From assembly GCA_036824045.1 (NCBI GenBank), contig DAITAZ010000004.1, forward strand, positions 87,889-151,888: a stretch of DNA of 64,000 nucleotides, given 5' to 3'. Every line of letters begins with the position of its first letter. The first letter of the stretch is position 1. Below, one piece after another: positions 1-8,709 of this stretch. The notes under the pieces are model-generated. The model made no database searches. It saw only the letters and a list, made by a program, of their open reading frames with translations, and was not told where the DNA came from. The DNA is from DAITAZ01 sp036824045. Lineage in GTDB: Bacteria > Pseudomonadota > Gammaproteobacteria > Burkholderiales > Rhodocyclaceae. The position numbers and the translations under genes were made by a program.

Positions 1-35
1 ATCAACCGGGCTGAACACCCTTTGATTCTCTGACC

Positions 36-1043
36 ATGAAAATACTCGTCACCGGCGCAGCCGGGTTCATTGGCATGCACACCGCACTCGTCCTGCTCGC
101 CCGGGGCGACGAAGTGGTTGGGCTCGACAACCTCAACGACTACTACGATGTTCGGCTCAAGGAGGCTCGCCTTGCCCGCCTTCAGGCGCTGCCGGGTTTC
201 CGCTTCGTGCGCGGAGACGTGGCGGACCGGGAACTGTTGCCGCGGCTGTTCGCCCGGGAGCGTTTCGACCGGGTGGTGCATCTGGCCGCCCAGGCGGGCG
301 TGCGCTATTCGCTTGAGAACCCGCATGCCTACGTGGATTCCAACCTGGTCGGATTCATGAACGTTCTGGAAGGGTGCCGCCACAACCAGGTTGAGCATCT
401 GGTCTATGCGTCCAGTTCGAGCGTGTATGGGGGCAACACGCGGATGCCCTTTTCAGAGCACGACACGGTGGACCATCCCATCAGCCTTTACGCCGCCACC
501 AAGAAAGCCAATGAACTGATGGCCCATACCTACAGCCATCTCTACGGGCTGCCCACAACGGGGCTGCGCTTCTTCACGGTTTATGGACCGTGGGGCAGGC
601 CGGACATGGCGCTCTTCCTGTTTACCAAGGCCATGCTGGAGGGCAGGGCGATCGACGTGTTCAACCATGGCCGGATGCGTCGGGATTTCACCTATGTAGA
701 CGACATTGTAGAGGGCGTGGTGAGGGTGCTGGATCGCCCGGCTAGCGCGGACCCTGCGTTCGATTCCAACGATCCGGATCCTGCCACGTCGAATGCACCC
801 TACAGGGTGTTCAATATCGGCAATCACCAGCCGGTGGAGTTGATGGACTACATCGGCGCACTGGAGAAGGCGCTGGGCCGTACGGCCGAGAAGAATTATC
901 TGCCCATGCAAGATGGCGACGTACCCGCCACCTATGCGGATACGGAGGCGCTCATCGCTGCCACCGGGTTCGGTCCGGCCACACCCGTCACCGAAGGGGT
1001 CGGGCGTTTTGTCGCCTGGTACCGGGAGTACTACCAAGCCTGA
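36..1043 (+). CDS. UDP-glucuronate 4-epimerase (extended SDR, CapI/LpsL type)
   Basis: Predicted to interconvert UDP-glucuronate and UDP-galacturonate with bound NAD in the cytoplasm. The 335-residue protein opens with the Rossmann motif GAAGFIG (residues 7-13), has D31 after the second strand for NAD, an SSSSVYG segment and the catalytic pair Y152/K156 in YAATK. The stretch around FTVYGPWGRPDMA is typical of the UDP-GlcA 4-epimerase branch rather than GalE or RmlB. Length fits the family. The ATG at 36 has no clear Shine-Dalgarno sequence, so it may be translated from an upstream gene outside the window (inference). It leads the nucleotide-sugar block, with rmlB following after 127 bp. A related 4-epimerase acting on another UDP-hexose cannot be excluded. 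Confidence 0.85.
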   Translation: MKILVTGAAGFIGMHTALVLLARGDEVVGLDNLNDYYDVRLKEARLARLQALPGFRFVRGDVADRELLPRLFARERFDRVVHLAAQAGVRYSLENPHAYVDSNLVGFMNVLEGCRHNQVEHLVYASSSSVYGGNTRMPFSEHDTVDHPISLYAATKKANELMAHTYSHLYGLPTTGLRFFTVYGPWGRPDMALFLFTKAMLEGRAIDVFNHGRMRRDFTYVDDIVEGVVRVLDRPASADPAFDSNDPDPATSNAPYRVFNIGNHQPVELMDYIGALEKALGRTAEKNYLPMQDGDVPATYADTEALIAATGFGPATPVTEGVGRFVAWYREYYQA

Positions 1044-1125
1044 TGCCGGGTCGGAGTGGGCGAGGCAAGCCCTGGTTTGCGTCGTCTGCCACGCAAATCG
1101 GTAACTTTCTGCTGTCAGGCCGGTG

Positions 1126-1163
1126 AAAACCTGAAAAAATTGGCGTTTTGCCTTTCAGGTTTT
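1126..1163 (+). repeat. 11-bp inverted repeat just upstream of rmlB
   Basis: AAAACCTGAAA at 1126-1136 is repeated exactly in inverted orientation at 1153-1163, with a 16-nt loop. The 3' arm ends in a short T run and holds the only weak ribosome-binding sequence (CAGG) before the rmlB ATG at 1171. It could be a weak terminator of the upstream transcript or a leader hairpin that limits rmlB translation; the sequence alone does not decide. Confidence 0.5.
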
Positions 1164-1170
1164 GCTTCCC

Positions 1171-2226
1171 ATGATCCTCGTCACCGGAGGCGCCGGTTTC
1201 ATCGGCGCCAATTTCGTTCTGGATTGGCTGCGTCAGTGCGATGAGCCGGTCCTCAATCTGGACAAGCTTACCTACGCAGGCAATCTGGAAAACCTGCGCG
1301 CGCTGGAGGGCGAAGCCCGCCATCTGTTCATCCAGGGCGATATCTGCGATCAGGGCTTGGTTGAGCGGTTGCTGGCCGAGCACCGCCCCCGGGCCATCCT
1401 GCATTTCGCCGCCGAAAGCCACGTGGATCGTTCCATCCACGGTCCCGGCGACTTCATTCATACCAACATCAATGGCACCTTTAGCCTGCTCGAGGCGGCG
1501 AGGGGCTACTGGAACGCGCTGGAGGGAGGGGAGAAAGCGGCCTTCCGTTTCCTGCATGTGTCGACGGATGAGGTTTATGGCTCCCTCGGTCCGAGTGATC
1601 CCGCCTTCTCCGAGACCACGCCCTATCAGCCCAACAGCCCCTATTCGGCCAGCAAGGCAGCCTCCGATCACCTGGTTCGCGCCTATCACCACACTTATGG
1701 GCTGCCGACGCTCACGACCAATTGCTCCAACAACTACGGGCCTTTCCAGTTTCCGGAGAAGCTCATCCCGTTGATGATCGCCAACGCCCTGGCGGGGAAA
1801 AACCTGCCCATCTACGGCGATGGGCTGAACGTGCGGGATTGGCTCTATGTGGGCGATCACTGTGCGGCCATACGCAGGGTGCTGGAGGCTGGCCGTCTGG
1901 GCGAGACCTACAACGTGGGCGGTTGGAATGAGAAGCCCAATCTGGAGATCGTGCACACCCTGTGCGCCCTGCTGGATGAGCAGCGCCCTGATCCGGTCGG
2001 GCCTTACCTTCGGTTGATCGCCTACGTCAAGGATCGTCCCGGGCATGATCGACGCTACGCCATTGATGCACGCAAGATCGAAAGCGAACTGGGCTGGCGT
2101 CCGGCGGAAACCTTTGAAACCGGTATCCGCAAGACCGTGACCTGGTATCTGGCCAATCAGGCGTGGGTGGCCAATGTGCAAAGTGGCGCCTACCGGGATT
2201 GGATGAGCAAGCAGTATGGCCGCTAG
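1171..2226 (+). CDS. rmlB: dTDP-glucose 4,6-dehydratase RmlB
   Basis: Second step of dTDP-L-rhamnose synthesis: dTDP-glucose to dTDP-4-keto-6-deoxyglucose. The 351-residue product starts with the NAD-binding GGAGFIG, carries the catalytic STDE (residues 131-134, Asp/Glu acid-base pair) and YSASK (Y158). A TTG at 1162 in the same frame would add three residues; ATG 1171 is preferred because it puts the Rossmann strand at the N terminus as usual. It overlaps the rmlD start by 11 bp. Its product is also the expected substrate of the VioA-like aminotransferase encoded at 8710, so the enzyme probably feeds two sugars. Confidence 0.97.
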   Translation: MILVTGGAGFIGANFVLDWLRQCDEPVLNLDKLTYAGNLENLRALEGEARHLFIQGDICDQGLVERLLAEHRPRAILHFAAESHVDRSIHGPGDFIHTNINGTFSLLEAARGYWNALEGGEKAAFRFLHVSTDEVYGSLGPSDPAFSETTPYQPNSPYSASKAASDHLVRAYHHTYGLPTLTTNCSNNYGPFQFPEKLIPLMIANALAGKNLPIYGDGLNVRDWLYVGDHCAAIRRVLEAGRLGETYNVGGWNEKPNLEIVHTLCALLDEQRPDPVGPYLRLIAYVKDRPGHDRRYAIDARKIESELGWRPAETFETGIRKTVTWYLANQAWVANVQSGAYRDWMSKQYGR

Positions 2227-3115
2227 GATTCTGCTGCTGGGCAAGGATGGTCAGGTTGGCTGGGAGTTGCAGCGGGCGTTGGCACCCCTGGGCGCAGTTT
2301 TTGCCTGCGGGAGGCGCGAGGTGGACTTCGAACAGCCAGGCGCCTTGGCGGCGCGGGTGGCTGAAGTGCAGCCGACCGTGATCGTGAATGCCGCTGCCTA
2401 CACTGCTGTGGACAAGGCTGAAACCGACGTGGAGCGGGCTGGTCGGATCAATGGTGCCGCGGTGGCCGAACTGGCGCAGGCCGCAGCCCGCCAGGGGGCC
2501 TGGCTGGTGCACTATTCGACGGATTACGTTTTTGACGGTCGTGGTAGCCGCCCATGGAAGGAGGACGATCCAGTTCATCCGCTTTCCGTTTATGGCCGAA
2601 CCAAACTGGAAGGGGAAGAGGCGATCCGCTCCGCAGGAGGGCGGCACTTCATCTTCCGTACCAGTTGGGTGTTCGCCGAGCGCGGCGGCAACTTCGCACG
2701 CACCATGCTGCGACTGGCTGGAGAAAGGGAGCAGCTTTCCGTGATCGCCGATCAGTTCGGCGCACCCACTTGTGCGGCGCTGATCGCCGATGTGACTGCG
2801 CTGGCGTTGTACCGGCTCGCGCTGGATCACACCCTGGCGGCGGGAGCGAGCGGCACCTATCATCTGGCTGCGTCGGGGGAAACGAGCTGGCACGGGTATG
2901 CTCAGTATTTGGTGGCGCAGGCCCTCGAGTCCGGGGCGTCTCTCAAGGCAAGCCCCGATTCCATCGCCGCAATTCCGACCGAGGCCTATCCCCTTCCCGC
3001 GCGCCGTCCGGCCAATTCCCGCCTCGATACCGGCAAGCTCGAACGCACCTTCGGGATCGTGATGCCCGCGTGGCAGCATCATGTGCAGCGGGTTGTGCGT
3101 GGGTGGGTGGGATAG
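2216..3115 (+). CDS. rmlD: dTDP-4-dehydrorhamnose reductase RmlD
   Basis: Final NAD(P)H-dependent reduction to dTDP-L-rhamnose. The 299-residue protein has the RmlD-type nucleotide-binding loop GKDGQVG (residues 9-15), the STDYVFDG segment and YGRTK with Y126/K130. Length matches the family. The ATG lies inside the 3' end of rmlB in another frame (11-bp overlap), indicating translational coupling. A 139-bp gap follows before rmlA, with an inverted repeat (GGGGCAGCC at 3144-3152 against 3181-3189) separated by 28 nt; I do not assign it a role. Confidence 0.96.
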   Translation: MAARILLLGKDGQVGWELQRALAPLGAVFACGRREVDFEQPGALAARVAEVQPTVIVNAAAYTAVDKAETDVERAGRINGAAVAELAQAAARQGAWLVHYSTDYVFDGRGSRPWKEDDPVHPLSVYGRTKLEGEEAIRSAGGRHFIFRTSWVFAERGGNFARTMLRLAGEREQLSVIADQFGAPTCAALIADVTALALYRLALDHTLAAGASGTYHLAASGETSWHGYAQYLVAQALESGASLKASPDSIAAIPTEAYPLPARRPANSRLDTGKLERTFGIVMPAWQHHVQRVVRGWVG

Positions 3116-3254
3116 TCGGTGCGGCGGCCGTTCGACGAAAGGTGGGGCAGCCGTGGCATCGCGCGTGTCAACGGGCGTCTGGCTGCCCCCCGCTGGCTGT
3201 CCCTTCACTGATTATTTCGACGCCTTCTTTTCTCAAGCTCCATACCGATTCGCC

Positions 3255-4136
3255 ATGACCCGCAAAGGCATCATCCTCGCCGGAGGTTCCGGCACCCGGC
3301 TCTACCCCGTGACCCAGGTTGTTTCCAAGCAACTGCTGCCGGTCTACGACAAGCCGATGATCTACTACCCGCTCAGCACCCTCATGCTGGCGGGCATTCG
3401 CGACATCCTCGTCATCTCCACGCCCCAGGACACCCCCCGCTTCGAGCAACTGCTCGGGGACGGGAGCCGCTGGGGCTTGAACATGGAGTATGCGGTCCAG
3501 CCCTCCCCGGACGGCCTGGCCCAAGCCTTCATCATCGGCGAGCGTTTTATTGGCGATCATCCCTCGGCGCTGGTGCTTGGGGACAACATTTATCATGGGC
3601 ATGATCTTGCTGTGGCGCTTGGGCGGGCCGCCGCCCGGAAAGATGGCGCCACGGTTTTCGCTTATCCGGTGCAGGATCCTGAGCGCTATGGCGTGGTGGA
3701 GTTCGACCAGGCCGGCCATGCAGTGAGCCTCGAGGAAAAGCCCGCCAGGCCCAAGAGCCGCTACGCTGTCACCGGGCTCTATTTCTATGATCAGCAGGTG
3801 GTGGAAATTGCCAAAAGTCTCAAACCTTCGCCAAGGGGCGAGCTGGAGATCACCGACGTCAACAAGCGCTATCTGGAGCTCGGGCAGCTCGACGTTTCCG
3901 TGATGGGGCGGGGCTACGCCTGGCTGGATACCGGAACCCACGAATCCTTGATCGAGGCCAGCCTGTTCATCCAGACCATCGAGAAACGTCAGGGCCTTAA
4001 AGTTGCCTGCCCCGAGGAAATCGCATGGCGCGCAGGCTGGATCGGCGCCGATCACCTGCGAACCCTGGCGGAGCCCCTCGCCAAGAACGGCTACGGCCAA
4101 TATTTGCTGCGTTTGCTGGAAGACAGGGTCTTCTAG
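3255..4136 (+). CDS. rmlA: glucose-1-phosphate thymidylyltransferase RmlA
   Basis: First step of dTDP-rhamnose synthesis: glucose-1-phosphate plus dTTP to dTDP-glucose. The 293-residue product shows the nucleotidyltransferase signature GGSGTRLYP (residues 10-18) with K25, the metal-binding LGDNIYHG segment, and EKPARPKS followed by AVTGLYFYD. ATG 3255 was chosen because family members begin 8-10 residues before the GG(S/T)GTRL motif; the open frame extends further upstream without homology. Gene order B-D-A-C is a common rml arrangement. Confidence 0.96.
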   Translation: MTRKGIILAGGSGTRLYPVTQVVSKQLLPVYDKPMIYYPLSTLMLAGIRDILVISTPQDTPRFEQLLGDGSRWGLNMEYAVQPSPDGLAQAFIIGERFIGDHPSALVLGDNIYHGHDLAVALGRAAARKDGATVFAYPVQDPERYGVVEFDQAGHAVSLEEKPARPKSRYAVTGLYFYDQQVVEIAKSLKPSPRGELEITDVNKRYLELGQLDVSVMGRGYAWLDTGTHESLIEASLFIQTIEKRQGLKVACPEEIAWRAGWIGADHLRTLAEPLAKNGYGQYLLRLLEDRVF

Positions 4137-4147
4137 CCTTTGCGGCG

Positions 4148-4153
4148 TATAAT
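4148..4153 (+). promoter_or_regulatory. TATAAT box in a hairpin loop between rmlA and rmlC
   Basis: A perfect TATAAT lies at 4148-4153, flanked by GCGGCG (4142-4147) and CGCCGC (4155-4160), so it sits in the loop of a potential 6-bp stem. I see no TTGACA-like -35 box at 16-18 bp. The 128-bp rmlA-rmlC gap makes an internal promoter plausible but unproven. A second small hairpin (GCCGG at 4182-4186, CCGGC at 4194-4198, then TTT) follows. Confidence 0.35.
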
Positions 4154-4264
4154 CCGCCGCTTCCCATTCGTTTCCGTCCAGGCCGGTATTTTGCCGGCTT
4201 TGTACATTGTTTGCGGCGTTGTGCCGGTGGTCCCTGGACCGCTTTCGCCCGTGGGCTCCCCTTC

Positions 4265-4810
4265 ATGAAAGTCTTCGCGACCGACCTGCCAGAAGTCTTG
4301 ATCCTCGAACCCAAAGTGTTTGGCGACGAGCGCGGCTTTTTCGCCGAAACGTTCAACCGCAAGCAGTTTCTTGCGCTGACCGGTATCGATGCCGATTTTG
4401 TGCAGGACAATCATTCCCGGTCAGCCCGCGGCGTGCTGCGGGGCCTGCACTACCAAGTGCGCCAGCCTCAAGGAAAACTGGTGCGGTGCTCGCGGGGTGC
4501 AGTGTTCGACGTGGCGGTGGATGTGCGCCGTTCATCGCCCAACTTTGGCAAGTGGGTTGGGGTGGAGCTTTCGGAATCCAATCACCGCCAGATGTGGGTG
4601 CCGGCAGGGTTTGCCCACGGTTTCCTGGTCCTCTCGGATTTCGCTGACTTCCAGTACAAGGTCACCGATTACTGGGCACCGGAATGGGAGCGCGCCATAC
4701 GCTGGTCGGATCCCGCTCTCGCCGTTGCGTGGCCGCTTGCGCAGGAGCCCCTGGTTTCCGCCAAAGACGCCGCAGCGCCGCTGTTGGCCGAGGCGGAAAT
4801 TTACCCCTGA
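4265..4810 (+). CDS. rmlC: dTDP-4-dehydrorhamnose 3,5-epimerase RmlC
   Basis: Third step of the rhamnose pathway, double epimerisation at C3 and C5. The 181-residue cupin has the N-terminal signature FGDERGFFAETFN, the catalytic-His region RGVLRGLHYQ, and the conserved WVPAGFAHGF and YKVTDYW segments. ATG 4265 is used because the upstream in-frame extension to 4025 overlaps rmlA and carries no RmlC sequence. The preceding 128-bp gap holds a TATAAT box. Confidence 0.95.
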   Translation: MKVFATDLPEVLILEPKVFGDERGFFAETFNRKQFLALTGIDADFVQDNHSRSARGVLRGLHYQVRQPQGKLVRCSRGAVFDVAVDVRRSSPNFGKWVGVELSESNHRQMWVPAGFAHGFLVLSDFADFQYKVTDYWAPEWERAIRWSDPALAVAWPLAQEPLVSAKDAAAPLLAEAEIYP

Positions 4811-4837
4811 ACTTGTGTCCGCGGCGATTTTGAGAAC

Positions 4838-5851
4838 ATGAGAAATGTCCTGGTAACAGGCGGGGCTGGCTACATTGGCTCCCACACCTGCGTTGAATTG
4901 TTGAATGCCGGTTTTGGCGTGATCGTCTACGACAACTTCTCCAACAGTAACCCCGAGAGCATTGCTCGCGTCACGCGCATCACCGGCCGCCAGCCAGTCT
5001 TGATCGAAGGGGATATACGCGACGCTGCGCTGCTCGAGCGGACCCTGCGCCAGCATGACTGTCAGGCAGTCATCCACTTTGCAGGCCTCAAAGCCGTGGG
5101 CGAATCGGTGGAGCAACCGCTGGAGTACTACGACAACAACGTGGGCGGCACCGTTGCACTGCTGCAGGCCATGGCGGCCGCGAATGTGCGCAGCCTCGTA
5201 TTCAGCTCCTCCGCCACCGTTTATGGCGAGCCCCAGCGCTTGCCGCTGACAGAGGATCATCCCCTCTCCGCCACCAATCCCTATGGTCGCACCAAGCTGA
5301 TGGTCGAAGAGATCCTGGGGGATCTTTACCGTAGCGACAGCTCCTGGCGTATTGCCATCCTGCGCTACTTCAACCCGGTGGGTGCTCACGAGAGCGGCCT
5401 GATTGGCGAGGACCCGAAGGGCATCCCGAACAACCTCATGCCCTTCGTCGCGCAAGTGGCGGTCGGTCGGCTGGAGCATCTCAACGTCTTGGGGAACGAT
5501 TACCCCACGCCAGATGGTACTGGCGTGAGGGACTACATCCATGTGGTCGATCTGGCGGAGGGGCATTTGTGTGCCCTGCGCAAATTGACGGAATCGCAAT
5601 TGCTGGTTGCCAATCTCGGGACAGGGCGCGGCTACAGTGTGCTGGACGTGGTCGCTGCATTTGAACGCGCCAGTGGGCGAAGGATCAAGACCGTGTTCAA
5701 ACCCCGCCGAGAGGGCGACGTGGCAGCTTGCTATGCCGATCCGGCCCATGCCTTTGCGGTACTGGACTGGCGCGCCCGGCGGGAGATGGACGAAATGTGT
5801 CGCGACCACTGGCGCTGGCAGGAAAACAATCCCGTTGGTTACGGTCATTAA
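4838..5851 (+). CDS. galE: UDP-glucose 4-epimerase GalE
   Basis: Interconverts UDP-glucose and UDP-galactose (possibly the N-acetyl forms) for the polysaccharide. The 337-residue SDR has GGAGYIG (residues 8-14), FAGLKAVGES, SSATVYG and YGRTK with Y149/K153, and the GalE-type RYFNPVGAH segment. Length matches E. coli GalE. It lies 27 bp after rmlC and 21 bp before the ABC permease gene, so it belongs to the same transcription unit. Confidence 0.94.
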   Translation: MRNVLVTGGAGYIGSHTCVELLNAGFGVIVYDNFSNSNPESIARVTRITGRQPVLIEGDIRDAALLERTLRQHDCQAVIHFAGLKAVGESVEQPLEYYDNNVGGTVALLQAMAAANVRSLVFSSSATVYGEPQRLPLTEDHPLSATNPYGRTKLMVEEILGDLYRSDSSWRIAILRYFNPVGAHESGLIGEDPKGIPNNLMPFVAQVAVGRLEHLNVLGNDYPTPDGTGVRDYIHVVDLAEGHLCALRKLTESQLLVANLGTGRGYSVLDVVAAFERASGRRIKTVFKPRREGDVAACYADPAHAFAVLDWRARREMDEMCRDHWRWQENNPVGYGH

Positions 5852-5872
5852 AGAAAGTAGCGAATTCAACGC

Positions 5873-6691
5873 ATGCAGGCACATTCGGTTTCGCCCCGGC
5901 AAATGGTTTTGTCCCTCTGGCAAAACCGCAGTTTGTTGCGGGCTTTGGTGAAGCGGGAGGTCATCGGGCGCTATCAAGGCTCGGTGATGGGGATATTGTG
6001 GTCGTTCTTCAATCCCGTGTTTCTTCTGGCGGTCTATACGTTTGTATTCAGCGTCGTATTCAAGGCGCGGTGGAACGTGGGCAGTGATTCGAAGACGGAA
6101 TTCGCGTTGGTTCTGTTCGCGGGCTTGTTGGTGTTCAATCTTTTTTCAGAGTGCCTGAACCGCGCTCCGGGATTGATTCTGGGTAATGCAAATTACGTGA
6201 AGCGGGTGGTTTTCCCTTTGGAGATACTTCCTTTCGTCTCCATGGGCGCGTCGCTCTTTCACATGTTGATCAGCCTGCTGGTCTGGTTTGTTTTCTACCT
6301 CATTTTCTTTGGTGTGCCTCACCTGACTGCCCTGTTGTTTCCGATTGTGATGCTGCCGCTCGTCGCCTTCACGCTTGGCATCTCTTGGATACTGTCTTCC
6401 CTGGGGGTGTACCTGCGCGACATGGTTCAGCTTATCGGTATGGTCACCACGACGCTGATGTTCCTGTCGCCGGTGTTCTTCCCGGTGTCTGCCCTGCCCG
6501 TCGAGTACCAGGGCTGGCTGGAGATGAATCCGTTGACCCCTGCCATTGAGCAAGTTCGCGGCGTATTGATCTGGGGCACGCTTCCCTCCCTCCGGGTATT
6601 TGCGGTGCAGGGACTGGTTTCGATGATCGTGGCGTGGATCGGTTTCGCCTGGTTCCAGAAGACGCGGGAAGGGTTTGCGGATGTCGTCTGA
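5873..6691 (+). CDS. wzm: ABC-2 type polysaccharide export permease (Wzm)
   Basis: Membrane half of an ABC exporter that moves undecaprenyl-linked polysaccharide across the inner membrane. The 272-residue protein has about six hydrophobic segments and the ABC-2 permease landmarks near the N terminus (LVKREVIGRYQGSVMG, then LWSFFNPVFLLAVYTFVF). It is followed with 11 bp overlap by its ATPase gene wzt, a pairing diagnostic of Wzm/Wzt O-antigen or capsule export. This implies no Wzy polymerase is needed, and none is seen in the window. Start-site SD is weak; a second Met is at residue 11. Confidence 0.92.
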   Translation: MQAHSVSPRQMVLSLWQNRSLLRALVKREVIGRYQGSVMGILWSFFNPVFLLAVYTFVFSVVFKARWNVGSDSKTEFALVLFAGLLVFNLFSECLNRAPGLILGNANYVKRVVFPLEILPFVSMGASLFHMLISLLVWFVFYLIFFGVPHLTALLFPIVMLPLVAFTLGISWILSSLGVYLRDMVQLIGMVTTTLMFLSPVFFPVSALPVEYQGWLEMNPLTPAIEQVRGVLIWGTLPSLRVFAVQGLVSMIVAWIGFAWFQKTREGFADVV

Positions 6692-8036
6692 CGAGTTGGC
6701 GATCAGCGTCAAAGGGCTCTCAAAGTGCTACGAGATCTACGAGCGTCCCCAGGATCGGCTCAAGGAGGTCGTCTGGTCACCGCTCAGGCGAGCAGTCGGG
6801 CTCGCCCCGCGTCCATATCACCGGGACTTCTGGGCGTTGAGGGATGTTTCCTTCGATGTACGCAAGGGAGAGACCGTCGGCATCATCGGTCACAACGGGT
6901 CAGGCAAATCGACTCTGTTGCAGATGATCGCGGGTACGCTCGCGCCGACCAGTGGCTCGGTCGAGGTGCACGGGCGTGTGGCCGCGCTCCTGGAACTGGG
7001 CTCCGGTTTCAATCCGGAATTCACCGGGCGGGAGAATGTGCGGCTCTATGGCCAGATCCTTGGTCTGCTACCCGATCAGGTGGACGCGAAATACGACCAG
7101 ATTGTCGAGTTTTCGGAGATCGGCGACTTCATCGACCAGCCGCTCAAGACTTATTCCTCAGGCATGGCCATGCGTCTGGCGTTTTCGGTGGTCGCTCATG
7201 TCGACCCGGAAGTGCTGATCGTCGATGAGGCGCTGTCGGTCGGCGACGTCTTTTTTCAGGCTAAATGCATGGCCTTGATGCGCAAGCTCCTGGATACCGG
7301 CATGACCTTGCTGTTCGTCAGCCATGATTCGGGGTCGGTCAAGTCGTTATGTAGCCGCGCCGTGCTCCTCGACCACGGGAACATGCTCAAGGTTGGCGGG
7401 GCCGAGGAGGTGGTTGAGCAGTACTACTCCACTTTCGTTAGCCGCCGCCAACGCGTCAAAGGCAGCGAGAGTGCGGCTGATGGAGGGGGCGACTCCGGAG
7501 CCAGGTTGCAGATTGGTGACGCATCTGCTCCCGAGGACAATGCCGAGTTTCTGGAGTGCGCAAAATTCCAGCGGCTGCAAAATGGCCAAGCCGAGTTCAT
7601 CAACGTGCTGTTGCGGGACGACTCGGGCGGCCGCCTGCGGGAAGTGGATTTTGGTGAGCGCGTGACGCTACGGATGGTGATTCGCGTCCTGCAAGATACG
7701 CCTGTACTTGCCTTCGGTTATCACATCAGGGATCGGAACGGGATGGACCTGGCCTACTCCGATTCGGGGATCGAGAATGCGCACATCTATCAAGCGCGGG
7801 CAGGCGACGTCTACGTGGCGGACTGGGCGTTGCGCATGCAATTTCGAGAAGGTGACTATTCAATAACGGCTGTCTGTGCCGTGCCCATCGACTTGGTTGC
7901 CGGGGTGGTGGAAACCTGCGACCACGTGCCTATCGCGCTACAGTTCAGGATGAACCGCGGGCACTTCCCTCTCTACGGCAGCATGCGACTCGATGCCGTG
8001 TTGTCCGTGCAGCGCCACAACCGCTTGGAGGGATGA
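6681..8036 (+). CDS. wzt: polysaccharide ABC exporter ATPase with glycan-binding domain (Wzt)
   Basis: Powers Wzm. The 451-residue product has Walker A GHNGSGKS (residues 70-77), ABC signature YSSGM (158-162), Walker B VLIVDEALSVGD and a switch His in FVSHD. Residues from about 270 to the end are not needed for ATPase function and fit the Wzt C-terminal beta-sandwich, which in E. coli O8/O9a binds the capped end of the O-polysaccharide. ATG 6681 is chosen over a TTG at 6675 because GGAAGG lies at proper spacing. The presence of the domain suggests export is coupled to a chain-terminating modification, perhaps by the methyltransferase at 17709 (inference). Confidence 0.93.
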   Translation: MSSDELAISVKGLSKCYEIYERPQDRLKEVVWSPLRRAVGLAPRPYHRDFWALRDVSFDVRKGETVGIIGHNGSGKSTLLQMIAGTLAPTSGSVEVHGRVAALLELGSGFNPEFTGRENVRLYGQILGLLPDQVDAKYDQIVEFSEIGDFIDQPLKTYSSGMAMRLAFSVVAHVDPEVLIVDEALSVGDVFFQAKCMALMRKLLDTGMTLLFVSHDSGSVKSLCSRAVLLDHGNMLKVGGAEEVVEQYYSTFVSRRQRVKGSESAADGGGDSGARLQIGDASAPEDNAEFLECAKFQRLQNGQAEFINVLLRDDSGGRLREVDFGERVTLRMVIRVLQDTPVLAFGYHIRDRNGMDLAYSDSGIENAHIYQARAGDVYVADWALRMQFREGDYSITAVCAVPIDLVAGVVETCDHVPIALQFRMNRGHFPLYGSMRLDAVLSVQRHNRLEG

Positions 8037-8698
8037 TGGGTCAAGGCTTGGTTATCTATGGCGCAGGGGGATTTGGGCGCGAGGTGCTTCAGATCGTCAA
8101 GGACCTGAACCGAATCGCACCGACGTGGGATTGTCGTGGTTTCTTGGTAGACAGCGGATTCGTTGCAGAGCAGAGGGTGCATGGCTTGCCGGTGCTGGGC
8201 GATGCCGAGTGGTTGCGGAACCATGTGGATGTCCAGGTGATCGTTGCAGTGGGCAGTCCTGCTGCGCGACGCAGGATCACCCGACGCATCGCTGCCTATG
8301 GCAACCAGTTTGCCACGTTGATTCATCCGCGTGCCTGGATTGGCGATCATGTGGAAATCCCGGCGGGGTGCGTGATCTGTGCCGGGGCTCTGATCACCAC
8401 GGATATTTTTCTTGGTGCGCATACTCACGTGAATATTGGCTCCACCATCGGGCACGATGCAAAAATCTCGGATTTTGTGACCATCAGCCCGGGGTGCAAT
8501 GTATCTGGCGGCGTCCGCCTGGAAGAGGGTGTGGAGCTCGGTAGCGGCGCGGTGATTGTGCCGGGCGTTTCCGTGGGAGCCTGGTCGGTGATCGGTGCGA
8601 ACGCGGTTGTGTCCAAGGACATTCCGCGAGATTGCACCGCGGTGGGCATGCCGGCGCGGCCCATCAAGTTTCGTCAGGCCAATTGGCAGGACGCTTAA
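8033..8698 (+). CDS. sugar N/O-acyltransferase, NeuD/PglD/VioB type
   Basis: Left-handed beta-helix acyltransferase of 221 residues. The N terminus is a small Rossmann-like fold (YGAGGFGREVLQIV) and the C-terminal half has hexapeptide repeats, with a likely catalytic His in STIGHDAKIS and the terminal GMPARPIKF. PglD and VioB share this layout and acetylate the 4-amino group of UDP- or dTDP-4-amino sugars. The next gene encodes a VioA-like aminotransferase, so the likely reaction is N-acylation of dTDP-4-amino-4,6-dideoxyglucose. ATGA overlap with wzt. Acyl donor (acetyl or other) cannot be read from sequence. Confidence 0.82.
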   Translation: MMGQGLVIYGAGGFGREVLQIVKDLNRIAPTWDCRGFLVDSGFVAEQRVHGLPVLGDAEWLRNHVDVQVIVAVGSPAARRRITRRIAAYGNQFATLIHPRAWIGDHVEIPAGCVICAGALITTDIFLGAHTHVNIGSTIGHDAKISDFVTISPGCNVSGGVRLEEGVELGSGAVIVPGVSVGAWSVIGANAVVSKDIPRDCTAVGMPARPIKFRQANWQDA

Positions 8699-8709
8699 AG
8701 GACTACTCC

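Noticed and set aside
1..35. Possible 3' end of an upstream gene or JUMPstart/ops element
   Set aside because: Too little sequence to support a gene, and I found no convincing ops-like sequence here or before the polysaccharide genes.
988..2244. 418-codon minus-strand open frame over rmlB
   Set aside because: Antisense shadow of a clear rmlB gene in GC-rich DNA; no family resemblance.
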